Assembly: GCA_950295325.1 (NCBI GenBank)
Contig: OX485806.1
Span: 53,439,169-53,503,168 of the forward strand
Length of the DNA stretch: 64,000 nt
From: Polytrichum commune
Lineage: Eukaryota; Streptophyta; Polytrichopsida; Polytrichales; Polytrichaceae
Direction of reading: 5' to 3'
Below the pieces are notes generated by a model. It was not told where the DNA came from. It saw only the letters and a program-made list of their open reading frames with translations, and did not search any database. Position 1 is the stretch's first letter. Every line of letters starts with the position of its first letter. Below are positions 10,970-21,778 of the stretch, one piece after another. Made by a program: the position numbers and the translations under genes.

Positions 10970-12390
10970 CTTATACTTTGAGTCCTTTTGTGAATACCTG
11001 GTCCGCTTCTTCTCCACTCCTTCGTCCTTCCACATATTCGCTAATTCGTCCACAAATGACCCATGGGCATATGAAATCGATGAAGATGGACTTACGTTCT
11101 CCAGGTGTACGTCTATAAATTTGGTGGTGCCCTCCATCCTTGTAACTGCATCTCCTCCTTGATCTGCCATTTCCTGTAAAATGATATGATCCACTGTTAA
11201 CACCTTTTGACTCCCAATCACATCCCTAAAGCTACTACCCCTTGTATCCCCTCAGACCCTAAAGCTTCTCTATGCTGGTTACTTTAGAATTTTAATAAAT
11301 ATGTCTTCAAGCAGCAAAGCCTATACGGCTGAATCCAAGAACATTTCTGGGTGCTAATAATCCACCACAACCTAACGAATGCCACAATCCTTTTCTAACG
11401 TGCCTCCCTCACCTCCCAGTTCCGCTTGTGCAACCAGGCCACTTCAAGGACCAGGCCCGTCCAACCCTAACCCGTGTCTTTCTCTTCCAACCCTTACCGG
11501 GTCCCTCTCTTCCCGGGTCCCTCTCTTCCTGGGTCCCCTCTTCCCATGTGCCTCTTTGCAAGTTGGGTTATTTTTTAACTTGTAATTAAATATCTAACTG
11601 CCCTTCCTGAAACATTCATACATTTGCAAACCCAATCAAAACATTCTTCAATATCAACTTTACAAATCACGGGTGAAATATAAATCAATGGTTCTTTGGT
11701 GAGATTCATCTGGATCCTAATCCGTTGTCAGATTATCATAAACATCGGACGAATTTCCATATTTTCACCCTGTCCAGGGTTTGGGATAAGTACCAGTAAT
11801 CCCTCTTCTAATTCGCCTTCCTCTCCAAGTTTCGTGCATTCCATCACATCGCGTTCTTCGACTTCGAATTCATCTTCGTTGGGTGCGCCCTCACTTGCAG
11901 CACCTTTGTGCTCTTCTTGCTGTCCAAAAGTTTGACCAGCCATTGTCTCAATTTCTTCGCACTGAACACATCAAGGCAAGGAAGACTCTGACTGAAGTTT
12001 AATACTCATCTTTCAATATTTTAGGGTCTTAGAACTTACAACTTTATCGATCCCTTCTTCGTCACTGTCGTGTTCGAATCCCAAAGAACCACTCTTCGAT
12101 GATGAGCGCCTTCTACATTCTTGCTCTTCAATTGCATTATTCTTGTCCCCTCCATCTTCACCCTCAACATTTTCTACAACAGCATCCAGGTTCAACACCC
12201 GCATCTTGATAGTCTTCCCAAACATTTCTGGCTCGTCCTCATCGTTCTTATTTGCTTCATCTACTAGTCGATCGTCTTCGCAATAACCAGACGAATCCCT
12301 CTTCCGCAACGCGTTCCGTCGCAAAGCCTTGGACCCACTGAATTTCATACCCCCCCCCCCTCTTCTTCTTCCTGCCCCGCCCTGCGTCAT
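10970..12390 (-). CDS. Small charged protein, or N-terminal exons of the methyltransferase-like gene
   Basis: I do not recognise this protein. Three exons fit GT-AG rules in phase 0: 12390-12040, 11961-11794 and 11173-10970. The start is basic and glycine-rich ('GRRRGGGGMKF', with 'KALRRNALRKR'); the rest is strongly acidic (runs such as 'DEDEPE' and 'NEDEFEVEERD'). Donors are good (GTAAGT, GTACTT, GTATGT). Another ATG at 12,424 is out of frame because of an 11-G run at 12,350-12,360. The third exon ends in phase 0, as does the acceptor just before the ATG at 9,517, so this block could splice onto the ParB-like exon and make one 13-exon gene with the repeat array in its intron. Alternatively it ends at a short exon near 9,656-9,735. 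It starts about 650 bp from the divergent + strand genes. Confidence 0.45.
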
Positions 12391-12424
12391 TCACTTTATC
12401 TATTTTGCTACTTGTACCCTCCAT

Positions 12425-13039
12425 GGCTGGATACTTCGATCAAAGAACACAAATTTGTAAAACAACGATAACACCCTAAATCCAACTACAACGCAACTTG
12501 TATTTGAATGACCTAGTCCTCCGAATCCCTTTCCTTTATATTTGATTTCTGGCAAGCTATGTCATCGAATTATAATCCCGCGTTTAATAAAACGCGGAAT
12601 CCGATATTAGATATCTGACAACACTGCCATCAGTTACTAATCTATTTCGAATTTGTCAATATATTTACGCATCTCCCGTGACAATGACGGCCTCCATAAA
12701 TATTTTTCCATACAAGGTACAGACACCTCTAAGGTTTAACTTCAGCATTTCGGCATAGCATATATTGGGTAATCAAGAATGTGTTATTATTTGGTGCGTA
12801 GGAAAATTAGTCTATACTGACATGTATCATATTTAGTGGTCATAAAGTAATGACTATTACTGGAGTACATTCTAATCCTATATGAAACAGGTTGTCCAAA
12901 ATTTACTTTAATAAATTTTGACTATTAATTGATCTAATAGGTTGTCAAATATTCGGGTATTTGTGTCTACCCAAAGTGTATATAATACCCGATTGTTGGT
13001 ACCCTTTTACTTCATGTCATCTCATCATATTCTTCTTCA
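12425..13039. promoter_or_regulatory. Divergent promoter region of the MULE
   Basis: This AT-rich gap separates the minus-strand coding block from the + strand frames. For the + strand, TATATAA at 12,979-12,985 lies 55 bp before the ATG at 13,040, a usual plant spacing for a short 5' leader. I saw no equally clear TATA box for the minus strand. A shared region of this kind would let both transcripts respond to the same silencing. Confidence 0.5.
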
Positions 13040-13477
13040 ATGGGTACTGACTCACGCCTCCCAAGCCTTGCTCCATTAGATGCTCCTGGTTCATCTCAAA
13101 TTCACACCACGTTTTCCTTCGATGGATCTCCAGGCGTCAACAACATGAAGAATCTCAATCCACCTGACTGCTCAGTTACTCCTGCGGTCGTCGTTCACAC
13201 TCCTAAACCACAGACTCCATCTTTGCGGGCAGTTGATGCAACACTGATACAGAACAAGTCTACTTTCAAGATTCATGCCTATTCTAGAGTAGGGGTTATT
13301 AAACCTGGCACGTACTCTAGATCCATATTGAGGAGTGCCAAAGGTCAGAAACTCGATTGTGCAGGATGCACTGCAGTTCGTAGTTTAGGGATTGACCATT
13401 GTCATAAACATGACAATGACAAATATGGCAAAGGGCCCCATATGGCAAAGGCCTCATTTTCGTCTGGCACTCCATGA
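13040..13477 (+). CDS. MULE-encoded protein of 145 residues, unknown function
   Basis: This open frame follows a TATA box by 55 bp. The N-terminal half is rich in serine and proline. The C-terminal part holds cysteines and histidines: 'CAGCTAV' near residue 115 and 'DHCHKHD' near residue 125, which may bind metal. It ends about 195 bp before the next open block (ATG at 13,672). It may be a separate small gene or the first exon of the transposase gene; no convincing donor decided this. I do not recognise the family. Confidence 0.45.
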   Translation: MGTDSRLPSLAPLDAPGSSQIHTTFSFDGSPGVNNMKNLNPPDCSVTPAVVVHTPKPQTPSLRAVDATLIQNKSTFKIHAYSRVGVIKPGTYSRSILRSAKGQKLDCAGCTAVRSLGIDHCHKHDNDKYGKGPHMAKASFSSGTP

Positions 13478-15692
13478 TGTATTGTTCACAATACTGTTCA
13501 TACAGTTTATTAATATTTCTCATAATTTACCAAACATTTTCTGACTACATTCTGTATATGTCTGGGATGTCCAACGTCTTCATCAACCTCTCATGTATAT
13601 ATCCCATTGTTTCCTTTCGATCCCCCTTTTGCAAATTCCTTCTCACATAGCATTGTCAAATTGTTTCTCAATGTCTTCCGCTGCTGTCCAAGCTCCACTC
13701 GTCGATGTCATCAAATTTGTTTCTCCTGGATCTCTTATCCCTACATGCATACCTCCTGGCCCTCATGGAACCGCTGATCTCACTCCCCAGTGGCTATCCA
13801 TTCGTTTTGGTTTCGATGCTGATAGCTTATGGTTAGAGACAGATGTTGTCGATCCGGAAACTCAAAATGTCCTTTATTCCTTATACGTCCAGCCCGTTAC
13901 GTTAGACAATAATGCTTGCGTTTGGAAACTCAAGCCCGGAAGGTATCGCGTCTTTGGCTTGTCAAAGTCCATGAATGCTACTACAGTCCTCCTCACTCCT
14001 CGCAGTTCCTCTACATTGTGCACTGAAGCCCCCTTACTATCTCGTGTCAAGATCGAGCCAGGTCTCCGCGTTAGCATCGATTTGTCCGATTCTTCTGATG
14101 ATGAGGGGATACCTTCCCATCCATCAATCCGGTCTACTGCTAAGCGTCCATCTCCCTCCTCTTCTCAAGATTCACGTAGGACTACTCCTTTCATTATACC
14201 CTTGCAAACTACAAAACTGATAAACATTTTCCCTCCCTTCGTTCCCTAAGTAGCATGCATGGAAACAAGTCAGTTCTTAAGAAACTGAATTATGATTCCA
14301 TCTGTACTGAAAACGTAGATTTCCTGCCACCGTCGTTCAATGGGGATGTAATCTTCATTCTTCCTCCCACCCTTCCAACTGCCGTCCATAAGAATGCTAA
14401 ATCTATGGAAGGTATGGACAAACGTTACGATGGCCATATATGGACAAAGACTATGACTACTAACATCAGTAACACGCTGGGGCTGTCATTCCGGTCGTCT
14501 AACTGTGTAGGTCATCTTCAATGCCACAATCCCAAATGTGGGTTTCTGCAGCGGCCTGAACGCGCATATGGAGTGAACGAGGTCGAGTTTGAAGGTTCTT
14601 CCAAAGATGCCTTCCCTCTTGCAGACGCTCCACCTCCAACTTCAACATTAGTCTGTAAGATCTGTAAAGAACCTCCTGTTTGTGTAGCATCTTGTGATGC
14701 AAAAATCTTCTACGTTTTTGGAGATGATACGCAAGAGCATGCTTGCGTCCATGTAGGCAACCACAAACATCCTGTCAAGGTAGGAGACTATAGGGGCACG
14801 CGGAAGATAATCGACGATTTTCTCGAACAACATGTTGAGCGCAACCTGCAGGCTACCATTTCCAAAATAGTCTTAGAAACTAGCAAGGATATTTTAGGTA
14901 ACGTATTGCTCCGCGAAGAAGACGACCCTCCCACCTTACTTTCTCTGGAACAGCTAAAGCCTATCTTCCAATGCTGCAAGGAGCTCAACTCCCCCAACTT
15001 AAAAAACCGTGTCTACAGTTTCAAGTATCTACGCAGATATGGCGTTCTTGATGGCATCACTAAGCTCAGAGGGCTTAGCAACTGGGCCTACGTGCAACGA
15101 AACATGTTTCCAGGCCAAGGTGACGACTCCGACAAGGTTTTCATCTTCAAGATGTCCGAGGTGGGACCTGGCAGCGGTGTTGATCTTGTCCACCGAATGC
15201 AACCTAGCGGAGATTTAGAGCACTCATGGATGATGTTTGACCACGTCAAACAAGTTGCCAACTAGACCACCATGGCCTACCACGTGTACGACTCCTCTTA
15301 CGAACGTGTACTCACCATTGCTTGCTGTGATTTCCAGTCTGAGGACAAAGATGCTCAACTCGTTTTCTGGAAGAACCTTAACCATGTCATGGGTAGGCAT
15401 GGAATACACAAGCCGTAGTTCAAAGGTTTCATGGCTGATAGTGCGCAAGGCAATTGGAACGCTGTGCGCATCATCTACGGATCCGGAGACCCAAAGATAC
15501 CCATGGAAGGCTGCGAACGAACGTGTTATTTCCATTGGGCGCAATCCCTAGAAAAACACACCAAACAATACATCGTGCACGAATTGCAAGATCAACACAA
15601 GAAATTGTGTATGCAGTACAAAGATGCACGGTCTGTGGCAGAGGCTGAAACACGTTACTTGGCAATCAAAGCCAGGTGGACATCTTCGGGTG

Positions 15693-16758
15693 CAACTACA
15701 ACAACCCGAACCATACTAGGCAACTATGGCCTCACAATGCGCCAATTCCCATGGACGCCTTGCCGTTTGGCCTCGGGTGGGTGAGGCCACACCACCTCAC
15801 CATGAGGAGTGCCCGAAACACCATGGGCACAAGGGGGACCCCGGAGTGACACCCGGGACTTGTGGCGCCATTGGTGAGAGGGCCCAAGTGATCCTAGTGT
15901 GGGTGAGGGCCCCGGGCGTTGGGAACGCCTCCCACCCACGAAGATTAGGAGGCACAAGGGTAAGGCCATGAGTTATGCGTAGCTCATGGCGTGGTGATTC
16001 TAGAAAGCTCAAGAACACCTCAATCGGAGGTGTGAGCTAGGAGTTATGGCCATTTGAGTGGGGCGCTGTCCCAGGACAGCGCCCTGGTACAGCAGTGCCT
16101 GGGAGTGATTACCAGGACTGCCAAGGTTCAAACAGGCATAACTTCCTCAAGACTTGCTCCAATGGGGCAAGTGAGGAGTCCATCGGCATCTACATGAAGC
16201 GTAGATGAGGATGAAGTGGTTGGTTGTTATGATCAGACATCATACAAGGAAGTTATGATGGTCTGAAGCTGCTGGGGGGGTTCTAGGCCCAGCAGCTAAA
16301 GGAAAATGTCCACTTGGCCCCAACTCTTGGTGGAGAGACAAGAGGTTGGTTGACGGTGGGGTAGGGGCCCCGCGTGAAGTCCTAGAGGCTTATATGGGTG
16401 AGGTGGTGTGGCCTCACCCACCCGAGGCCGAACGGCAAGGCCTCCATGGGTTTTGGCCTATTGTGAGGCCATAGTTGCCTAGTATGGTTCGGGTTGTTGT
16501 AGTGTTGCTCCGGCAACGCGATGATCAACATAGGATTGGACTTCCATGGATGGAAGTCCACATTGGGGAAATGGGTTACCAATTAAGGGGTGAGTCCCGA
16601 AAGCAAAGTAGGAGGGTTGGTTCCCTCCTATGAACTATTGGTCCGGGGTAAGAGGAGCTATCCATTAGCATGGCGGAATGCGAAGGGTTAGCGCTCGTAA
16701 CCTTTGCTAGAAACGAAAATTGGCAAGATTATTAAGGGACCTAGCAAGGGTTGCGACA
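15693..16758. mobile_element. Rearranged LTR-B material inside the MULE transposase (inverted junction)
   Basis: 15,801-16,758 is an LTR-B copy in + orientation ending GGGTTGCGACA; its first 16 or so bases are missing. Directly before it, 15,693-15,800 is an internal piece of the same LTR in the opposite orientation, matching 62,355-62,465. The two meet at CACCTCACCATGAGG, a short match to the normal LTR start CACCTCTCCATGAGG. No target duplication is visible, and transposase coding sequence seems lost at the site. This fits a rearranged or template-switched insertion with deletion. Confidence 0.75.
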
Positions 16759-16983
16759 ACTTCCCCAAAAGCAAAGCGTTCCTGTGAGCCGCACGTTCAA
16801 CAGTTCAGCACCGCCACCGGATCTGTCACAGGTTCCAATGCCAGATAATGCGGACATTTATCCAAAAACACGAAAGTCAAAGAACATGCGCCGCTCAATC
16901 ATTTGTGCCAGTTCGAAGCACATGCAGAACATTTATTCCGCTAGAGCAATGAAGGCAAGTATTCTGAAGGTAGTAATGATACC

Positions 16984-17924
16984 CAGGGTTGTTTATCGCG
17001 ACGTCATGACGGGGTCGTGCCGTCATGACGCGTCGTGTCGGGTCGGACCCCTCCGTCACGACACAATAGGCTCCTCGTAGGGTCAAACTAGGGTCAACCT
17101 AGTAGGGTGGGTAAAATACTTACCTTCTTGCCAAGGTGGCGTCCTATGTGGCAAAAAATGATGACGTGGATGTGCATATTTCCCTTGGCATGTAAACCAT
17201 TTTGCCATTGTGTTTACCATTTTGTTAAAATCAAAGTAATAAAATATTACTAAGGAGGGTGTAGGTCGGACGGGGGAGAGGGTCGGACGGGAGGGTCAGA
17301 CAGGGGGAACGGGTGGGGAGCGCGGGCCGACGTGTGGGAACGCGGGGGAACGTGGGGTCGGATGGGGGTGAGGGTCGGGCGGGGGGGGGCGGACGGGGGG
17401 GGGGGGGGGAACGCGGGGAGCGTGTGGGAACGTGGGGAGCGGGGGATGGGAGCGGGTTTAGGAGGTTTGGATAGGACGGGATGGATGGGAACGGGATTAG
17501 GGGAACGGGGGAGGGGGGAGGGGAACGGGAGGGAGGACGGGGGGTCGGACGGGAGGGTCGGACGGGAAAAGGGAGGACGGGAAAGGGAGGACGGGGGGGT
17601 CGGACGGGAGGGAACGTAGGGAACGGGTTAGGGAACATGTTAATGGGCTAAGGGACCGAGGTTAGGATACGGGGAACGGGGGCGGACGGGCGCTAGTAAT
17701 TTTATTCCCCACTTTACCTCTAGTTTGCTGACATGTCATCACACGTGGACATCGTAACTCCTACGTGTCCGCAATGGGGTAATGTAAATACACAAAAAAA
17801 TCGGTAAAATTCAAGTCCGGCAGGATAAAGACATCATCCGGCATAATGTCGTGACGGATACGTGTCGTGACAGCACGACATTATGTCGGGATTACCCTCC
17901 GTCACGACACAATAGACAACCCTG
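16984..17924. mobile_element. Non-autonomous hAT element, 941 bp, TSD ATGATACC
   Basis: The ends are CAGGGTTGT and ACAACCCTG, flanked by perfect 8-bp duplications ATGATACC (16,976-16,983 and 17,925-17,932). CAGGG-type ends with 8-bp duplications define hAT elements. The interior has no transposase. It carries repeated CGTCACGACACAATAG and GTCATGACG motifs near both ends, as expected for subterminal transposase-binding sites, and a long G-rich GGTCGGACGGG low-complexity core (about 17,255-17,690). Removing it rejoins the transposase frame exactly. Confidence 0.93.
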
Positions 17925-18229
17925 ATGATACCTCAACCCGGTTTTGGATGCGTTGTAACTTTGCAATCTAAACCAGCTCCCACGAAATCAGTTTACCATC
18001 TCTCAATCGGTGCCTACCCAGACTGCAATTGCCCAGCGTTCAAAGAGACAATGGCTAAGCTAGGTAGACGCGGGTGTCCATTCCGACCTTGTAAGCATCT
18101 TTACTATCTCTACGTACAAGTCTGCAAACTAGAGGCCGACCATGACCTCTTCATGCATGCGCCTACCCTCAGTTTCAAGGAGGTGAAAACAATTCTTGAA
18201 AGGGGGATCTTAGCCCATGCTACAGTTTA

Positions 18230-18644
18230 AAGTCAACGGCTTTATTTATTAGTCTCATATATATGTTCTTTTTCATAAACGTGTATGACACACGTCACTC
18301 TATGTAATTTCACAATTTAGTGAATACGTATATATAAATATATTTTTTATATATATTATTTTTTCGCTATGTTAAATTTATGAATCAGTTGTACTTGTCC
18401 TTCACTTGTGCTCTTCCGTGAACATGTGTCCTTGTAGTTCTCTTCAATGAAGTCATCTATTTCCTCTAAAATTCGGTCACATATAATTTTTTTCCATATG
18501 TCAAGCCCATTTTGCACGGTTATGGGTACTAAATTCCACGGCCATAAGGCTCATATATTCGAATATTCCGAAGAATATACTATTTGAAATAATAATAATT
18601 TTATTTTTGGAAATTTTATTACTAAAAATGAAAACTCTCCGCTC
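18230..18644. other. MULE right subterminal region, AT-rich, no gene seen
   Basis: This is non-coding DNA between the transposase stop and the right terminal repeat. It holds AT runs such as TATATATAAATATATTTTTT near 18,330, likely 3' UTR and terminator of the transposase gene. Confidence 0.5.
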
Positions 18645-18697
18645 GAAATTCAGAAAATCTACGTTCTACGCTCTACGCTCATGCCCTAGCAACGCCC
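18645..18697 (-). repeat. MULE right terminal inverted repeat
   Basis: Read on the minus strand it starts GGGCGTTGCTAGGGCATGAG and contains the core CATGAGCGTAGAGCG shared with 3,786-3,839. The 11-bp target duplication follows at 18,698-18,708. Confidence 0.85.
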
Positions 18698-18708
18698 AAA
18701 GAATTTTG

Positions 18709-20260
18709 ACATACAAACGCAAGTGAGCGCCAAGTCATTGCGGTGGCATGATAATTTGGCGCTTATGAAGGTGGATTTGATCCACAAACCGGACCGTGGA
18801 AATGTGGTGCCGGATGCACTAAGTAGACCGGAAGAGTTCCAAGCAATGAGAACCATCCAAACCTTGTGGCTAATGTGTGCTGGCCAATGAAACTTGTGAT
18901 GCAAGATACGGAAGGGGTAAATTAACTACCCTAAAGTACAAAAATTTTAGGTGAGCTTCGCAAGAGCAAGGTGCTCAAAGAGGTTAAGCTGTTGGACGGA
19001 TTGTTCAAGCATAAGCAAAGCTGGGTGTATGTGCCACAAGGCAAGTTGAGGCTATCGGTTCGAAAAGAAGAATGTGATAGTCACATTGCCGGCCATAGAA
19101 GAGAAAGAAAAAACCGTTATAGAATGGTGTCAAGGAGGTATCATTGGTGGTGCATAAAGGAGGATATAACCCACTTTGTGAAGGCGTGAATAAAGTGCCA
19201 AGTGAACCGAGCCTCTTACCAAAAGCAAGGCGGTTTCTTGCAACCGTTGCCTATCCCGTCAGCGCCATGGCATAGTATGTGCATGGACTTGATCACAAGT
19301 TTGCCGGAGTCACATGGGTATGATGCCATTTTGTTGATGGTAGAGCGGTTTGCCAAGTTGGCACACATGATGCCGATTGTGGGAACCATGACCGTGTTGG
19401 ACACCGCATAGCCTTTTTCAAATGATGGTTGAGGCACCACGGGTTGCCAAGAGTGATTGTGTGGGATCAAGATCCAAAGTTCACAAGTGCATTTTCAATG
19501 CATTTCTCTAATGTGGTCGGAATGAAACTAAGGTTTAGCACGACCTTGCATTCCCAAATGGATGGGAAAGCGGAACATTTGAATGGAGTCTTGAAGCAAT
19601 ACTTGAGGAACTTGGTGGGGGCGGACCAAGGAGATTGGGCGGACTATGTGGGTCGAGCGGAGTGTAATTGCAATGTAGGCACGCACTTGGCTACCAAGGG
19701 GTGGTCTTTCGTGGTGGCTTATGGAGTGGATGTGCTCCAACCTATTGACCTAGTTCTTGAGGGGGCACATTCAACACTAGAGTTCAACCAAGATGGTGAG
19801 GACTTGGCCAAGGATGGTAAACAAGTCTTGGAGATGAGCAAGTTGTTGGTGGAGAAAGCCCGGAAGTGCTACGAAGTGCAAGTCAATGCCGCAAGACGCA
19901 AAGTGGAGTATGAGGTGGGCCTAAAAGATGCTGTTGAGTGAGGACAACTTCACCTTGGAAGGCCTCACTCCAAAGTTCATATCCAAAATTGGAGCCTCGT
20001 ATTCCATGGTGGAACAAGTGTGCAAGGACATATATAATTTGGAATTACCTCCCGAGATCAAAGTGCATCCCACATTTCATGTCTCATTCCTAAAGCCATT
20101 TAAGGAACCCACCTTGTGGCCCGATTACAACCAAAAGATTATGCCACCTCCCGACCTTGTGGAGGTCATTTGGAACATGAGGTAGGAGGGCATCCTGAAG
20201 TGTAGGAAGCCTAAGTGAAAAGGAAAGAAAATGTACAAATGAGTACTTGATGAAATGGTG
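18709..20260 (+). pseudogene. Chromovirus RNase H end, integrase and chromodomain-like tail (broken)
   Basis: This continues the element cut at 3,774. It begins with the RNase H/integrase link ('RWHDNLALMKVDLIHKPD', then 'DALSRPEEFQ'). The integrase zinc region (18,960-19,190) is degenerate. The core shows 'MDLITSLPESHGYDAI' (first D), 'VIVWDQDPKFTS' (second D) and 'QMDGKAEHLNG' (E, in the third catalytic position). The tail at 19,928-20,185 reads 'LPPEIKVHPTFHVSFLKPF', the standard chromovirus link to the chromodomain, followed by a decayed chromodomain-like stretch. Stops near 19,188, 19,410 and 19,940 and frame changes break it into at least four pieces. Confidence 0.82.
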
Positions 20261-21183
20261 AGGATACCATGATTAAGAAACCGTTTGGGTAGCCGCATGA
20301 GACATGATGAACGGCAATGAATTGGTGAAGCACTTTGAAGAAACTTAGGCTAGACATTCCAATGAAAAGAAGTGTAGGCATTTATGAGGACATCAATCTC
20401 CTTTAGTGGGGGAGAGACGCTAGTAGCACACTTAGCTTCGAGGCTAATTATTCCACAACATGAACTTGTTCTTTGGCTTGAGGGAATAAAGTCCAAACTT
20501 TAGTGGTGCAAAGAGAAAAGTATGAGATGAGGTCCTAGTCTTGTACTTGTGTTTGGTTAATGCAAGAGGGGGAATAGACATGCCAAACTAGGTTGGGTAA
20601 GCCGAGTAATTGGGGGCCATGGCTTGGAGGGGCCTTGGATAAAACCAAGAAACTTCTTAGTTGTGGGTTTCTCCGGGCGGGGGCAAGGTGATGGCGCGTG
20701 CTCATAAAAGTGCTACCCGCGAGCTAACGAGAGTTGGCACATGGGAGTCATGAACCCATGTCTCGAAAGAGCACAGTGGGAACCGAGTCAGGCGGGACTT
20801 GGCATCACCCCCGTGCGATCGAGGCGTGGCTTAACAATGGAAAGCCATCTCGGAGTTGCAACCGAGACAACTTAGTGGAAGCGTTGAGATCTCCCCTAGA
20901 TGTGTTATATTAGGCTAGTGGAGCCCAATGGGGGAGACCCCAAATGACGGGCAACCCAAGTGAATTCCAAAGTAGGTGGGTCTCGTATAGGTTAGGTTAT
21001 TGGAGGAAAGATCCAAGGTCGCTAAGGGAAAACCTAGGAACAAAACCTTTGGGACTATGCCAAATTTGAAGATGCATTGTGGGGGTCGCGCCCTAAGGTG
21101 AACACAATGCCGCACCATAGAGGATGGCAACTTGAGAATTGGTGTGCCGACTACGAGTATAGTCGATGAGGGCATCGACTTCG
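20261..21183 (+). other. Chromovirus 3' untranslated region, no gene seen
   Basis: This is non-coding sequence between the integrase tail and the polypurine tract. No frame looks coding. It includes a stretch of mixed GC-rich direct repeats (for example GGCTAGTGGAGCCC near 20,912), but I see no clear function. Confidence 0.5.
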
Positions 21184-21198
21184 TTTGGTGGGGGTAAG
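21184..21198 (+). other. Polypurine tract
   Basis: TTTGGTGGGGGTAAG lies directly before the 3' LTR start TGTCGCGCACC, the expected place for plus-strand priming. Confidence 0.7.
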
Positions 21199-21778
21199 TG
21201 TCGCGCACCTCTCCATGAGGAGTGCCCAAAACACCATGGGCACAAGGGGGACCCTGGAGTGACACCCGGGACTTGTGGCGCCGTTGGTGAGAGGGCCCAA
21301 ATGATCCTAATGTGGGTGAGGGCCCCGGGCGTTGGGAACGCCTCCCACCCACAAAGATTAGGAGGCACAAGGGTAAGGCCATGATCTATGCGTAGCTCAT
21401 GGTGTGGTGATTCTAGAATGCTCAAGATAACCTCAATCGGAGGTGTGAGCTAGGAGTTATGGCCATTTGAGTGGGGCGCTGTCCCGGGACAGCGCCCTGG
21501 TACAGCAGTGCCTGGGAGTGATTACCGGGACTGCCAAGGTTCAAACAGGCATAACTTCCTCAAGACTTGCCCGAATGGGGCAAGTGAGGAGTCCATCGGC
21601 ATGTACGTGAAGCGTAGCTGAAGACGGAGTGGTTGGCTGTTATGATCAGACATCATACAAGGAAGTTATCATGGTCTGAAGCTGCTGGGGGGATTCTAGG
21701 CCCAACAGCTAAAGGAGAATGTCCATTGGCCCCAACTCTTGGTGGATAGACAAGAGGTTGGTTGATGGTGGGGTAGGG

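Larger units (their letters stand above)
13672..18229 (+). pseudogene. MULE transposase with SWIM zinc finger, broken by two insertions
   Basis: The frame from 13,672 ('MSSAAVQAPLVDV') has a serine-rich acidic stretch ('SDSSDDEG'). A plausible 98-bp GT-AG intron (14,176-14,273) joins it in phase to the 14,255-15,265 block. That block has a Cys-rich region ('CHNPKCGF', 'CKICKEPPVC') as in MULE DNA-binding domains. The catalytic region shows 'ACCDFQSED', 'GFMADSAQGNWNAVR' and 'ERTCYFHWAQS', matching the D, D and C-x2-H parts of MULE cores. Two in-frame TAG codons (near 15,263 and 15,416) interrupt it. LTR material at 15,693-16,758 replaces part of the core, and a hAT at 16,984-17,924 splits the tail. 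The last part (17,925-18,229) is a SWIM finger: 'CNCPAF', then 'CKHLYYL'. It is inactive as it stands. The presence of a transposase makes this an originally autonomous MULE. Confidence 0.85.
3786..18697. mobile_element. Mutator-like element (MULE), 14.9 kb, TSD AAAGAATTTTG
   Basis: A perfect 11-bp duplication AAAGAATTTTG lies at 3,775-3,785 and 18,698-18,708. The ends form imperfect inverted repeats of about 53 bp that share an exact 15-bp core, CATGAGCGTAGAGCG. An 8-11 bp duplication is the hallmark of MULEs. The element carries a SWIM-type transposase gene (+) and, divergently, intron-containing minus-strand coding sequence including a methyltransferase-like gene. It is broken by LTR material (15,693-16,758) and a hAT (16,984-17,924), so it is no longer autonomous. 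Removing it rejoins the chromovirus RNase H region, which reads on from 18,709. Confidence 0.92.

Noticed and set aside
12390-12424. ATG at 12,424 as start of the charged protein
   Set aside because: Its frame meets a stop right after the 11-G run; the ATG at 12,390 keeps the long frame open. A slippage error in the G run could reverse this choice.
17231-17640. Proline-rich and glycine-rich reading frames on both strands
   Set aside because: They come from the G-rich low-complexity core of the hAT element and have no coding character.
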